Part shown: positions 8,359 through 15,771 of the stretch, piece after piece
How positions within the stretch are numbered: position 1 is the stretch's first letter
Layout of the letters: each line of letters begins with the position of its first letter
Assembly (NCBI GenBank): GCA_900754255.1
Contig: CAAECI010000014.1
Location: forward strand, 1 to 23,057
Source: an uncultured Succinivibrio sp.
Lineage (GTDB): Bacteria; Pseudomonadota; Gammaproteobacteria; Enterobacterales; Succinivibrionaceae
Length of the DNA stretch: 23,057 nt
Reading direction: 5' to 3'
The notes under the pieces: generated by a model
Seen by the model: only the letters and a program-made list of their open reading frames with translations
Database searches by the model: none
Told to the model about the DNA's origin: nothing
Translations under genes and position numbers: made by a program

Positions 8359-10833
8359 TTAAGTTTCTCTCTGTTTAATGGAAAAAGGATGCAGGCAGGA
8401 ACGATCCTGACTTAATACAAAATATTGCGGGAGATTAAAATTCATGGTGTGCTCCGTCAAATCCTCAGTACGGCGTGTACAAAAACGATTAATTGCATTT
8501 ACAAGTTCCGAGCGTGAACCGCAATAATTACGATAAATTGAAACCTCATTCATCTCATCAACAGCATAAATATCCCAAAATCCCTTTCTTTCTAGCGGAG
8601 CAAAAAAATACTGCATAATCCCAGCCGACGCACAGGCTGCAACAGATTTTGGCACCTGCAGGGCCTGCTCTGGGCGCATGCCAAAACGCGTAAGCACCGT
8701 TAAATCAACACCATTTTGACCAAAAGGTGAGTGCCTAGTAATGGAAATTCCTCCCTTTTCGACAGATTTTGCCGTATACGTTTGTTCGCCTATATCAAAA
8801 GTATATTCTGACCCTTTTTCATAAACACACCACGAAAGCTCTCGCAGAACATTTTCTAGATCATAGCGAATAAGTTCGGAGTAATTTTTAGAAAATGAAA
8901 CAAAGTTGATACGCTTTAACAATCCCCCGTCTTTTTCATATTTCGCATTTTGGCGCATGAGATAAGCAAAAAGCTCCACCAAGCTTTCCTCGTCGTTGCC
9001 GAAAATATGGCAATTTACCTCCCCCCAACTGTTAACAGTAACGGTACTTACGGAGCCGACCAAACAACGACGATCATGTCCGCAACTTAATGCAGAACCT
9101 TCATTGGCATCGTATAAAGGCATTCCGGCATCGGCCGTTGGATCATACTCAAAATTCAAAACCACTAGGCAATCGCGCAAAAGACGTGTACGAAACAAAT
9201 CCTTTTGGTCAACCTTAAGATCGCTGTGATTTAAAAATGAAATTAAATATTCGCTAAATTTCTTTATTTTGCCGGATCCTTGCCCATGCTTATCTCCTGA
9301 GCAATAAAAAGCGGTTTCATGCCCACATATACCATTATATGCAGTCCATAAAACAGCTTCTGTCAGAGAGTCACAAGCATAGATTTCTGAACACTCAAGC
9401 AATTCGCATGACATTGCCGCCGCTGGATAAACATGCCATCCGATACGACATAAGCGATCTTGTGCGGTGTGAATGAATGTCAACGCCTTTTGTACCAACG
9501 ATCCGCCCAAGCTACGACTCAAACGCAGGATCTTACCGCTGTAACAATCATAAGCAGCATAAAGCTTCCTTGATAATATACCTGCATCATCGGAGGTTAT
9601 GGCGTATTCAATGCCGTGACTTATGGAGAATCCGAGCAAAGCCTTATAGCTTTTCATAAAAGAATCGAACAACTCCTGTTCGGTACGCAACACCGTACTC
9701 ACATCTGATGTTTCTGGGTCATTTGTAAAATCAAAATCTAAATTATTTCGGTCCCACAATTTACGCAAGCGACGCAACAACCTAAAGCGCATGCTTCGCT
9801 GTTGACAATCGGGAATACTGCTCAAAGCTCCGGCAACCTTAGCGTAAAAGCAATGCTGAACCAATGATAATCGTCTTAAATCATTACAATTTTTTAAATA
9901 TGAGCATACCCTTCTGTACATTAGAAAATAGGCATCTTCTTTCAAACTTAAATGCCCTTGCTTAAATAAATGACGTTTTAATTGCTGGCATACTAATTCT
10001 ACATTTGGGTAGTCTGCTGCATATGCTTCCATCAACAGACTTTTCAGCACGGCTTTGAACGGTGAGTCTATTCCTTTGTATAAAAGCCACAGTCCAGATC
10101 CGAAATATTCTGCAGGAGAACTGTCCACAACCGATCCAAAATCAAACCACAGATCCTTTTTGCCAAATCCCGACTTAATTATGGCATCTACTGCTTCCGT
10201 ATAGTTTTCCTGTTCTTCATGCGGAGAAACAAGATACCAAATAATACAGCGTCCACATAACCTTATTGAGCTACGGTAAAACTCATCCAATAAAAAAAGT
10301 GACTGGGCACTGCCACAGTCTTCAGTGTCCATGACTCCAGACACCCCAGTTGTAAATCGATCCTCCGGAGTAATGAACAAATTAACATCTGTTCCCAAAG
10401 AGGCTGCATAAGCATTTATGAAAGAACACTTCTCTTTTAGTAGCGATATTTCCTCTTTGCTCAAATTACTGCTGACACAAACCCACAAATCCAAATCAGA
10501 GGCTTGCCCCTGCCCTATCGAAGCCGTCGACCCCATACAATATAAGGAGCTAATCGTATGCATGCCCTGCGAGGGTAAATCAGGGTTGACACCGAGCTTT
10601 AAAAGCCAATTTTTTTGATACTCTGACGGTGAAAAATTATCTATGCCAAAGGGTACATTTCCGTTTCGATAGCCGGGAATTCTCGGATCGTTGTAATGCA
10701 AAAAAAGCGGAACTAGTTCAAAAATTCCTCGTGTACGTTTGTCCATTACCTCCGTAGCAGCTTTAATTCGTTCGGCATTAAAAGTCACGTAACGCTCGTA
10801 ACGTAAGGCAACCTCTTCTTTAGAAATGCGCAT
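8359..10833 (-). CDS. cyaA: class I adenylate cyclase
   Basis: Makes cAMP from ATP, the signal for CRP-dependent catabolite control. The 824-residue protein (E. coli 848) is collinear with enterobacterial CyaA. GYRNGNVPFGI (54-64) is followed by the nucleotidyltransferase core YCMGSTASIGQGQASDLDLWV (residues 98-118) with metal-binding D113 and D115. Other conserved blocks are LLDEFYRSSIRLCG, EYFGSGLWLLYKGIDSPFKAVLK, RKLYAAYDCYSGK, LNFEYDPTA, CLVGSVSTVTVNSWGEV and the C-terminal NFNLPQYF. Both the catalytic N-terminal half and the C-terminal regulatory half, which in E. coli responds to the glucose phosphotransferase system, are present. The ATG at 10833 has only a distant GGAG, implying weak translation, as in E. 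coli, where cyaA uses a poor start. It is transcribed divergently from hemX. cyaY, usually nearby, is not present. Confidence 0.95.
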   Translation of the reverse strand: MRISKEEVALRYERYVTFNAERIKAATEVMDKRTRGIFELVPLFLHYNDPRIPGYRNGNVPFGIDNFSPSEYQKNWLLKLGVNPDLPSQGMHTISSLYCMGSTASIGQGQASDLDLWVCVSSNLSKEEISLLKEKCSFINAYAASLGTDVNLFITPEDRFTTGVSGVMDTEDCGSAQSLFLLDEFYRSSIRLCGRCIIWYLVSPHEEQENYTEAVDAIIKSGFGKKDLWFDFGSVVDSSPAEYFGSGLWLLYKGIDSPFKAVLKSLLMEAYAADYPNVELVCQQLKRHLFKQGHLSLKEDAYFLMYRRVCSYLKNCNDLRRLSLVQHCFYAKVAGALSSIPDCQQRSMRFRLLRRLRKLWDRNNLDFDFTNDPETSDVSTVLRTEQELFDSFMKSYKALLGFSISHGIEYAITSDDAGILSRKLYAAYDCYSGKILRLSRSLGGSLVQKALTFIHTAQDRLCRIGWHVYPAAAMSCELLECSEIYACDSLTEAVLWTAYNGICGHETAFYCSGDKHGQGSGKIKKFSEYLISFLNHSDLKVDQKDLFRTRLLRDCLVVLNFEYDPTADAGMPLYDANEGSALSCGHDRRCLVGSVSTVTVNSWGEVNCHIFGNDEESLVELFAYLMRQNAKYEKDGGLLKRINFVSFSKNYSELIRYDLENVLRELSWCVYEKGSEYTFDIGEQTYTAKSVEKGGISITRHSPFGQNGVDLTVLTRFGMRPEQALQVPKSVAACASAGIMQYFFAPLERKGFWDIYAVDEMNEVSIYRNYCGSRSELVNAINRFCTRRTEDLTEHTMNFNLPQYFVLSQDRSCLHPFSIKQRET

Positions 10834-10989
10834 TATGTGTCTTTCTCTCCGTTTAATACCAAGAACAGCTCTCTTTGAAACGCAATCTTAGTCATAATTT
10901 CGTCCGAACGACCGCCGCCGTAATTTTGCATAATAATGACGACAGCTTTCATTTGAATTCATCGAATGTGCAAACATTTGGGTAAAGAC

Positions 10990-11005
10990 TGTGATTTTTA
11001 TCCCA
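10990..11005. promoter_or_regulatory. candidate CRP-binding site
   Basis: TGTGA, six bases, then TCCCA matches the CRP core TGTGA-N6-TCACA at 9 of 10 positions, with TTT following as in the extended consensus. It lies about 157 bp upstream of the cyaA ATG. In E. coli a CRP site overlaps the main cyaA promoter and mediates feedback repression, so the position is sensible. A single site with one mismatch also arises by chance. Confidence 0.42.
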
Positions 11006-11045
11006 TTTTAGCAAATAACAAGTGTAATTTTTTTAACGGATCTTT

Positions 11046-11074
11046 TTGAATTTTTTCTTAAAATTCAATATACA
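11046..11074 (+). promoter_or_regulatory. candidate sigma70 promoter of hemXY
   Basis: TTGAAT (11046-11051), a 17-nt spacer and TATACA (11069-11074) form a plausible plus-strand promoter. Transcription would start near 11081, leaving a leader of about 120 nt before the hemX ATG. Each hexamer matches at 4 of 6 positions. Confidence 0.4.
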
Positions 11075-11202
11075 CCTTAGTTTTTGAGAGTTACCTCCTT
11101 GTGTTAAGATCGCCGAAAGCTTTAAAGTTTGTAATAAGCAATACCCAGCACGTGAAGAATTGACTTAAAACTACATCTAGTTCAAACAGTTTGAGGTGTT
11201 TT

Positions 11203-12543
11203 ATGGCAGACAACGCCAAAAATAATGAAGAAATAAATGAGCCGCAGAATGACAAGAATATAGATCGGCTTGAAGAAGAAATAAAAGCCATTGAAGCTCA
11301 AGCTGAGACCGTAAAAAAAACAGAAGAACAAATGCATAAGCATACCACTCAAGAAATTATTCCAGCAGAACAAAGGCATGACCTCAGCGGTTTAAACGCC
11401 AAAATTTCCTCCATGCGCAACAGGGTCTCACTGCTTACCGCCGTTACCGTATTATTTTTGGCGGGAGGAGTTGCAGGCGGTCTCTATCTCACGGACAACG
11501 TAAGACAGGCCATAACCGAAACGAATGCAGTTAAGAATGGGGCACAGGAAGCAAATTCACGAGCAGACAGATTAATCGGTGTTTTCTCAGATCAAAACAC
11601 TCATATTGAAACCCTTCTTAATGCCAATGATTCCTTAAGGGAAGAAAATTCATCCCTAAAATCCCAAATTGCTAGCATCAACTCCAGAATTGGGGAAGCA
11701 GAAAAAAAACTGATTTCTCAGGGGAAAACCCTCGCACGCTACGAAGAGAGAAATCCTGATGATTGGAAGGTTGCGCAGGCTTATTTTCTGGTCAACAGCG
11801 CATACCAGTCTGCTGTCTTCCAAGGAGATCCCACCTCTGCATCTTGGTGTCTCAGAGATGCCGACTCCATGCTTCTGAATATTGAAGATCCTGAAGTAAT
11901 TAAGGTACGAAAAGCCATAAGCAACGATCTCATTGCACTTGCCAATATTCCTGCTGTTGACAAACGCGGCATCATGTTCAGTATTGACAGCGTATGTGGT
12001 AATTTAAACGCAATGACTTTAAACGGAATGGACGATTCTTTCGGTGCTCAAAAAGAAGCCAAACAAAAAATGGATCTTGCTCTGACCGATATTGGAAATT
12101 GGAAGGACAATCTTTTACGTGCATTAAGTGATTTTTCTTCTCGTTTTATAGAGATCAGACGGCGTGACGAGCACGCTCTCAGCGAGTTTTTAACCTCCGC
12201 TCAGGCAGACACACTGCGTGAAAACATACGCTCTCTGTTGCTTTTGTCAAAACAAGCATTAATTCAAGGTGATAACGTTTCATATCGAAACAATTTAAAC
12301 CAAGCTATAGATCTCATCCGTAACTATTACGATGCTTCGGCTGACGCTACTAAAGCAAACCTTGCAACTCTCAAATCCGTTGTGGATCTCAAAATATCCG
12401 TTGATTTACCTAGCGTTCTTTCAAGCTATACAATTTTCCGCGATATTGCTCAGCAAAGACTTAAAGTAGTGTCGCCGTCAACATCTCCCTCTCAAAACAC
12501 TGATAACAACACAGAAACTAATCAGCAGGAGAGTGTCAAATGA
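11203..12543 (+). CDS. hemX: HemX-like inner-membrane protein
   Basis: Bitopic membrane protein of the HemX family. The old label 'uroporphyrin-III C-methyltransferase' is unsupported: no methyltransferase motif is visible, and the true role is unclear. The 446-residue protein (E. coli 393) has an acidic, lysine-rich cytoplasmic N-terminus (1-74), one membrane helix (about 75-97), a predicted coiled coil (about 100-180) and a periplasmic domain. Family signatures are ARYEERNPDDWKVAQAYFLV, IEIRRRDEHALSEF, DTLRENIRSLLLLSKQAL and ISVDLPSVL. A TTG 12 bases upstream also opens the frame, but I chose the ATG at 11203 because GAGG sits 6 nt before it. The stop overlaps the hemY start (ATGA). hemC and hemD, which precede hemX in E. 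coli, are missing. Confidence 0.88.
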   Translation: MADNAKNNEEINEPQNDKNIDRLEEEIKAIEAQAETVKKTEEQMHKHTTQEIIPAEQRHDLSGLNAKISSMRNRVSLLTAVTVLFLAGGVAGGLYLTDNVRQAITETNAVKNGAQEANSRADRLIGVFSDQNTHIETLLNANDSLREENSSLKSQIASINSRIGEAEKKLISQGKTLARYEERNPDDWKVAQAYFLVNSAYQSAVFQGDPTSASWCLRDADSMLLNIEDPEVIKVRKAISNDLIALANIPAVDKRGIMFSIDSVCGNLNAMTLNGMDDSFGAQKEAKQKMDLALTDIGNWKDNLLRALSDFSSRFIEIRRRDEHALSEFLTSAQADTLRENIRSLLLLSKQALIQGDNVSYRNNLNQAIDLIRNYYDASADATKANLATLKSVVDLKISVDLPSVLSSYTIFRDIAQQRLKVVSPSTSPSQNTDNNTETNQQESVK

Positions 12544-13739
12544 TCAAGCTGATCATATTAATTGCAATACTAAGTTTGGCTGTAATTGCTGGACCGTTCA
12601 CCTCAGAATCTCAGGGGTTCGTCCATATAGCCGCAGGCAACTACATAATAGAAACTTCGCTTACATCTGCAGTGCTCATAGCAATTATTTTTACTTCCGC
12701 ACTGTTTATTATTTTAAGCATAATAAAAAGATTCATAAAAATTCCTGTGGGAGCCTCTTCTTGGTTGCGGCGTCATAATCGCATTAAATCCGGATCATTA
12801 CAGGACATGGCTTACATAGCTTATGAGGAAGGAGAGTACGAACGTACGCTTAGTTTGTTAGCCAAAAGTGGGAAAACGAGCGAGCTTCCTTTGCACGCCT
12901 TGTTTGTAGGAGCAAAGTCAGCATTTAATGCCGGTAATTACGACAAGTGCCGAGAATATTTAGACCGAGCCGAAGTTCTCAACGAAGAAGCTAAAAAAGC
13001 ATCCAAAATTATTAGGGCCAAACTTAACCTAAGACTTAATAACTCTAAGGCTGCACTTGAAGAGTTGTCATCATTACGTCAGTCTCAACGCAATAAACTT
13101 ATTTGCCGTCTGTATCTTCTTTGTTATCAACATGAAAACAATGTGGAAAAATTAGCAGAAATTGCAGGAGATCTTGTAAAACACAAACTTATTACATCCG
13201 AAGAAGCAGGTATATTGGAAGCACGTGCGCTGAAATTGCGTTTGAATGCTGCCACAGATGCTGCTTCAGTTCATGGACTATGGAAAACCCTTTCCAAACA
13301 AACTCGCAGGGATCCTGCTGCATTAGGAGCCTACACAAAACGATTAATTGAAACAGGAGATATATCAAACGCTCGTACAACCGCCCTTAGCGTATTGAAG
13401 GAGGGATTGAATCCTGATTTTCTTGAAGCCATTGCTCACTGGGATACATGTATTCCAGAGGTTTTAAAAGCCATAAATGCAAAAGCACAAAACAACGCTA
13501 TTGCCGGTGGAGTAAATCTTCCGCTTCTTAAAGCAAAAGCCAATCTTGAATTGCGTGACGGTTTATTACAGGAAGCTCTTGCTGATTACAAGAGAGCTTT
13601 GGAATTTGCCCCCACAGCAGAAATTTACAATAAGATAGGCCAAGTATTAGCTCACCAGCAAAACTTTGCCGAGGCCACAGACTGCTTCATAAAAGCTTCT
13701 ACTTTAAAAGATGAGGACAAATTGCCTCTCAAAGCCTAA
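12540..13739 (+). CDS. hemY: HemY-like inner-membrane TPR protein
   Basis: HemY-family protein with two N-terminal membrane helices (about residues 4-20 and 42-64) and a cytoplasmic tail of tetratricopeptide-like helical repeats. Although named for haem synthesis, this proteobacterial HemY is unrelated to protoporphyrinogen oxidase HemY of Bacillus. It is thought to act as a scaffold or in late haem or envelope processes. The 399-residue length matches E. coli (398). TPR-like stretches include LHALFVGAKSAFNAGNYDKC and the C-terminal EALADYKRALEFAPTAEIYNKIG. The ATG overlaps the hemX stop (ATGA), with AGGAG 8 nt upstream, so it is coupled to hemX. A strong hairpin follows the stop. Confidence 0.86.
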   Translation: MIKLIILIAILSLAVIAGPFTSESQGFVHIAAGNYIIETSLTSAVLIAIIFTSALFIILSIIKRFIKIPVGASSWLRRHNRIKSGSLQDMAYIAYEEGEYERTLSLLAKSGKTSELPLHALFVGAKSAFNAGNYDKCREYLDRAEVLNEEAKKASKIIRAKLNLRLNNSKAALEELSSLRQSQRNKLICRLYLLCYQHENNVEKLAEIAGDLVKHKLITSEEAGILEARALKLRLNAATDAASVHGLWKTLSKQTRRDPAALGAYTKRLIETGDISNARTTALSVLKEGLNPDFLEAIAHWDTCIPEVLKAINAKAQNNAIAGGVNLPLLKAKANLELRDGLLQEALADYKRALEFAPTAEIYNKIGQVLAHQQNFAEATDCFIKASTLKDEDKLPLKA

Positions 13740-13769
13740 TATTTTCGACCTCTAACGAGGTCGAAAATA
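13740..13769. terminator. 13-bp stem-loop between convergent genes (non-canonical terminator)
   Basis: tattttcgacctc (13740-13752), loop taac, and gaggtcgaaaata (13757-13769) form a perfect 13-bp hairpin immediately after the hemY stop, converging with the minus-strand gene that ends at 13788. The polarity is odd: T-rich bases precede the GC core and A-rich bases follow it on both strands, so there is no 3' U-tract in either direction. It probably marks the transcript ends, but not as a classic intrinsic terminator. Confidence 0.6.
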
Positions 13770-13787
13770 AAAAATTTACATTGTTTG

Positions 13788-14231
13788 TCAATGATATAGA
13801 TTAGGGCGACTTTCCCTTTTCAGCTTTTCTGAAATTCTCAATTCCTTATCCGCTTTTTGATAAAGCTTACGCAAGGTTTTCTCGTCTGTTTTACCGCAAT
13901 TAGTAAACAGTAAAAAAGAACGTCCGTCAAAATAGGTAACAAGTCCGGCACACGGAGCATTGTCTACATATTTAAATGAGAACCCACGAAGATCCAAAAC
14001 GGGACTCAAAGCCCATCCGCTGTATTTGTCCATTACATATTGAGCATAGCTTTTGGTTGTGCTCAGCATGCTACTAGGGTACAAAATGCGCAATGAAACT
14101 GACGCACTTCCGTCTTTATTCACGAAAGTTACATTGGTGTCCTGTTTTTGCATACTAAAATCATTTTCCTCGGCTATAACTGAAAAAGATAAAAGTACAC
14201 AAATATAAAGCAGAACCTTATTCATGCGCAT
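13788..14231 (-). CDS. exported protein of unknown function, downstream of ilvA
   Basis: I do not recognise this 147-residue protein. It has a clear signal peptide (MRMNKVLLYICVLLSFSVIAEE; likely cleavage after about residue 20) with no lipobox, so it should be periplasmic or secreted. The mature part alternates short hydrophobic strands (TNVTFVN, SASVSLRILY, GFSFKYV, AGLVTYFD, SFLLFTN) with a basic helical tail (TLRKLYQKADKELRISEKLKRES). Two cysteines, C94 and C112, could form a disulfide. The strand pattern loosely recalls small PsbP/MOG1-like domains, but that is only an impression. The ATG at 14231 follows the ilvA stop by 7 nt, with AAGG inside the ilvA end, so it is probably co-transcribed with ilvDA. 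An ATG two codons later is an alternative start. Confidence 0.75.
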   Translation of the reverse strand: MRMNKVLLYICVLLSFSVIAEENDFSMQKQDTNVTFVNKDGSASVSLRILYPSSMLSTTKSYAQYVMDKYSGWALSPVLDLRGFSFKYVDNAPCAGLVTYFDGRSFLLFTNCGKTDEKTLRKLYQKADKELRISEKLKRESRPNLYH

Positions 14232-14238
14232 TTTTAAC

Positions 14239-15765
14239 TTACCTTAAGAACTGCTGGTAGGTGCTGTTCGATGTCACCTCGGTTACGGGATATCCAATCT
14301 TTTTGATGAAATCCATTACACCTTCTTCCTGATCAGTGACATCAAAGCCGCATAACACACTGCAAAACTCCAAACCAGTAATACGGAAGTGGAACAAGGA
14401 AATACTGTACGAATCTCCCAATGTCTCCAAAAAACGCAATAGCGCATTGGAGGTGGCCGGAAATTCAAAGAGAAACAGCTTTTCCTTAATTTCCGAGGAA
14501 AGATGACCGCCGACCAAATATCGTACATGATCTTTGGCAATGGCATCATCTGTAAGATCGGTTACCAAATACCCTTTTTTCTTAAGGGATTTACAAATCT
14601 CCGCCAATTCCTTCTTTCCGCTTGTAAGCTCAATAGAAGTAAATACTCGTGCACGTTGATCATTGGCATGACGATAACTGAATTCAGTTACCGTACGTGA
14701 ACCTATAGTCTTGCAGAACTCCAGAAATGACCCCTGTACCTCAGGGATCTCCACAGACAAAATTCCCTCTGTCATTTCGCCGACATCACAACGCTCGGCT
14801 ACCATACGCAAAGTATGAAATTTTACGTTTGCACCAGAAAGTATGGCTACATAATTTCCGCTCTTGCAGTTATGCTCGCGTACGTATTTTTTAAGTCCGG
14901 CTAAGGACAGGGCTCCGGAAGGCTCCGCTATTGCTCTTGTATCGTCAAAGATATCCTTCATGGCAGCACAAATTTCATCATTTGAGCAGGTCACAATGTC
15001 ATCTAAATACTTACTGAGCAAGCGAAAGGTTTCATTGCCGGCTTTACTCACAGCCACACCGTCAGCAAAGTGTGATACATAGCCTATATCTACAGGCTTA
15101 CCTGCCTTCAATGCGGCCTTCATCGAAGCACTACCCTCGGCTTCAACCCCGATAACTTTGATCTCTGGCAACAGCGATTTTATATATACGGCGATCCCTG
15201 ATGCCATTCCGCCGCCGCCTATCTGAACAAAAATAGTATCGATATCATCGCATTGCCCCACTATTTCATGAGCTATCGTACCTTGTCCGGTGATCACCTC
15301 TGGATCATCGTAAGGAGGGATCATAGTAAAGCCCTTTTTACGAGATAATTGCTGAGCATAATCGTATGACTGATTAAAGCAATCCCCGTATAGCACTACC
15401 TCTGCGCCGTAATGCCTAACTGCATCTACCTTCAAATCAGGAGTAGTTGTAGGCATTACGATCACGGCTCTTACTCCGAGCTTTTGTGTTGCTAAGGCCA
15501 CTCCCTGAGCATGGTTCCCCGCCGATGCTGTGATCACTCCTGCCTTTAACTGAGCCTGAGAAAGACCTTTGATCATGTTGTAAGCACCGCGCAATTTAAA
15601 GGAGTGAATCTTCTGTAAATCCTCTCGCTTTAAAAGCACGTTTACTCCCAACCTTGCTGAAAGGGACTCTAGTTTTTGTAAAGAAGTTACCCTAACTAAA
15701 TCGTATATACGCGCAAGAAGGATCTTATGCAAATATTCCTGCGCATCTAATTGTTTTTCCGACAT
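14239..15765 (-). CDS. ilvA: biosynthetic threonine dehydratase
   Basis: PLP enzyme that deaminates L-threonine to 2-oxobutanoate, the committed step to isoleucine; normally inhibited by isoleucine. The 508-residue length (E. coli 514) marks the biosynthetic rather than the short catabolic TdcB form. The catalytic domain has the PLP lysine K57 in KIHSFKLRGAYN, the ASAGNHAQGVA loop, the glycine-rich IGGGGMASG phosphate site and the AEPSGALSLAG block. Two ACT-like regulatory repeats follow from about residue 330 (EGILSVEIPEVQGSF..., then EKLFLFEFPATSNALLRFL...), so the allosteric part is intact. It begins 6 nt after ilvD and is followed 7 nt later by an unknown exported protein, in the E. coli-like order ilvE-D-A. 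Confidence 0.95.
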   Translation of the reverse strand: MSEKQLDAQEYLHKILLARIYDLVRVTSLQKLESLSARLGVNVLLKREDLQKIHSFKLRGAYNMIKGLSQAQLKAGVITASAGNHAQGVALATQKLGVRAVIVMPTTTPDLKVDAVRHYGAEVVLYGDCFNQSYDYAQQLSRKKGFTMIPPYDDPEVITGQGTIAHEIVGQCDDIDTIFVQIGGGGMASGIAVYIKSLLPEIKVIGVEAEGSASMKAALKAGKPVDIGYVSHFADGVAVSKAGNETFRLLSKYLDDIVTCSNDEICAAMKDIFDDTRAIAEPSGALSLAGLKKYVREHNCKSGNYVAILSGANVKFHTLRMVAERCDVGEMTEGILSVEIPEVQGSFLEFCKTIGSRTVTEFSYRHANDQRARVFTSIELTSGKKELAEICKSLKKKGYLVTDLTDDAIAKDHVRYLVGGHLSSEIKEKLFLFEFPATSNALLRFLETLGDSYSISLFHFRITGLEFCSVLCGFDVTDQEEGVMDFIKKIGYPVTEVTSNSTYQQFLR

Positions 15766-15771
15766 ATCTTT

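Larger units (their letters stand above)
10834..11202. promoter_or_regulatory. cyaA-hemX divergent control region
   Basis: This 369-bp AT-rich gap separates the divergent starts of cyaA (minus) and hemX (plus). It holds a CRP-like site (10990-11005), a hemX promoter candidate (11046-11074), a gaatttt/aaaattc hairpin (11048-11066) and an anti-Shine-Dalgarno octamer (11093-11100). Only tiny unsupported ORFs are seen. In E. coli the corresponding region drives hemCDXY and cyaA; here hemC and hemD are absent and hemX is the first gene. Confidence 0.7.
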
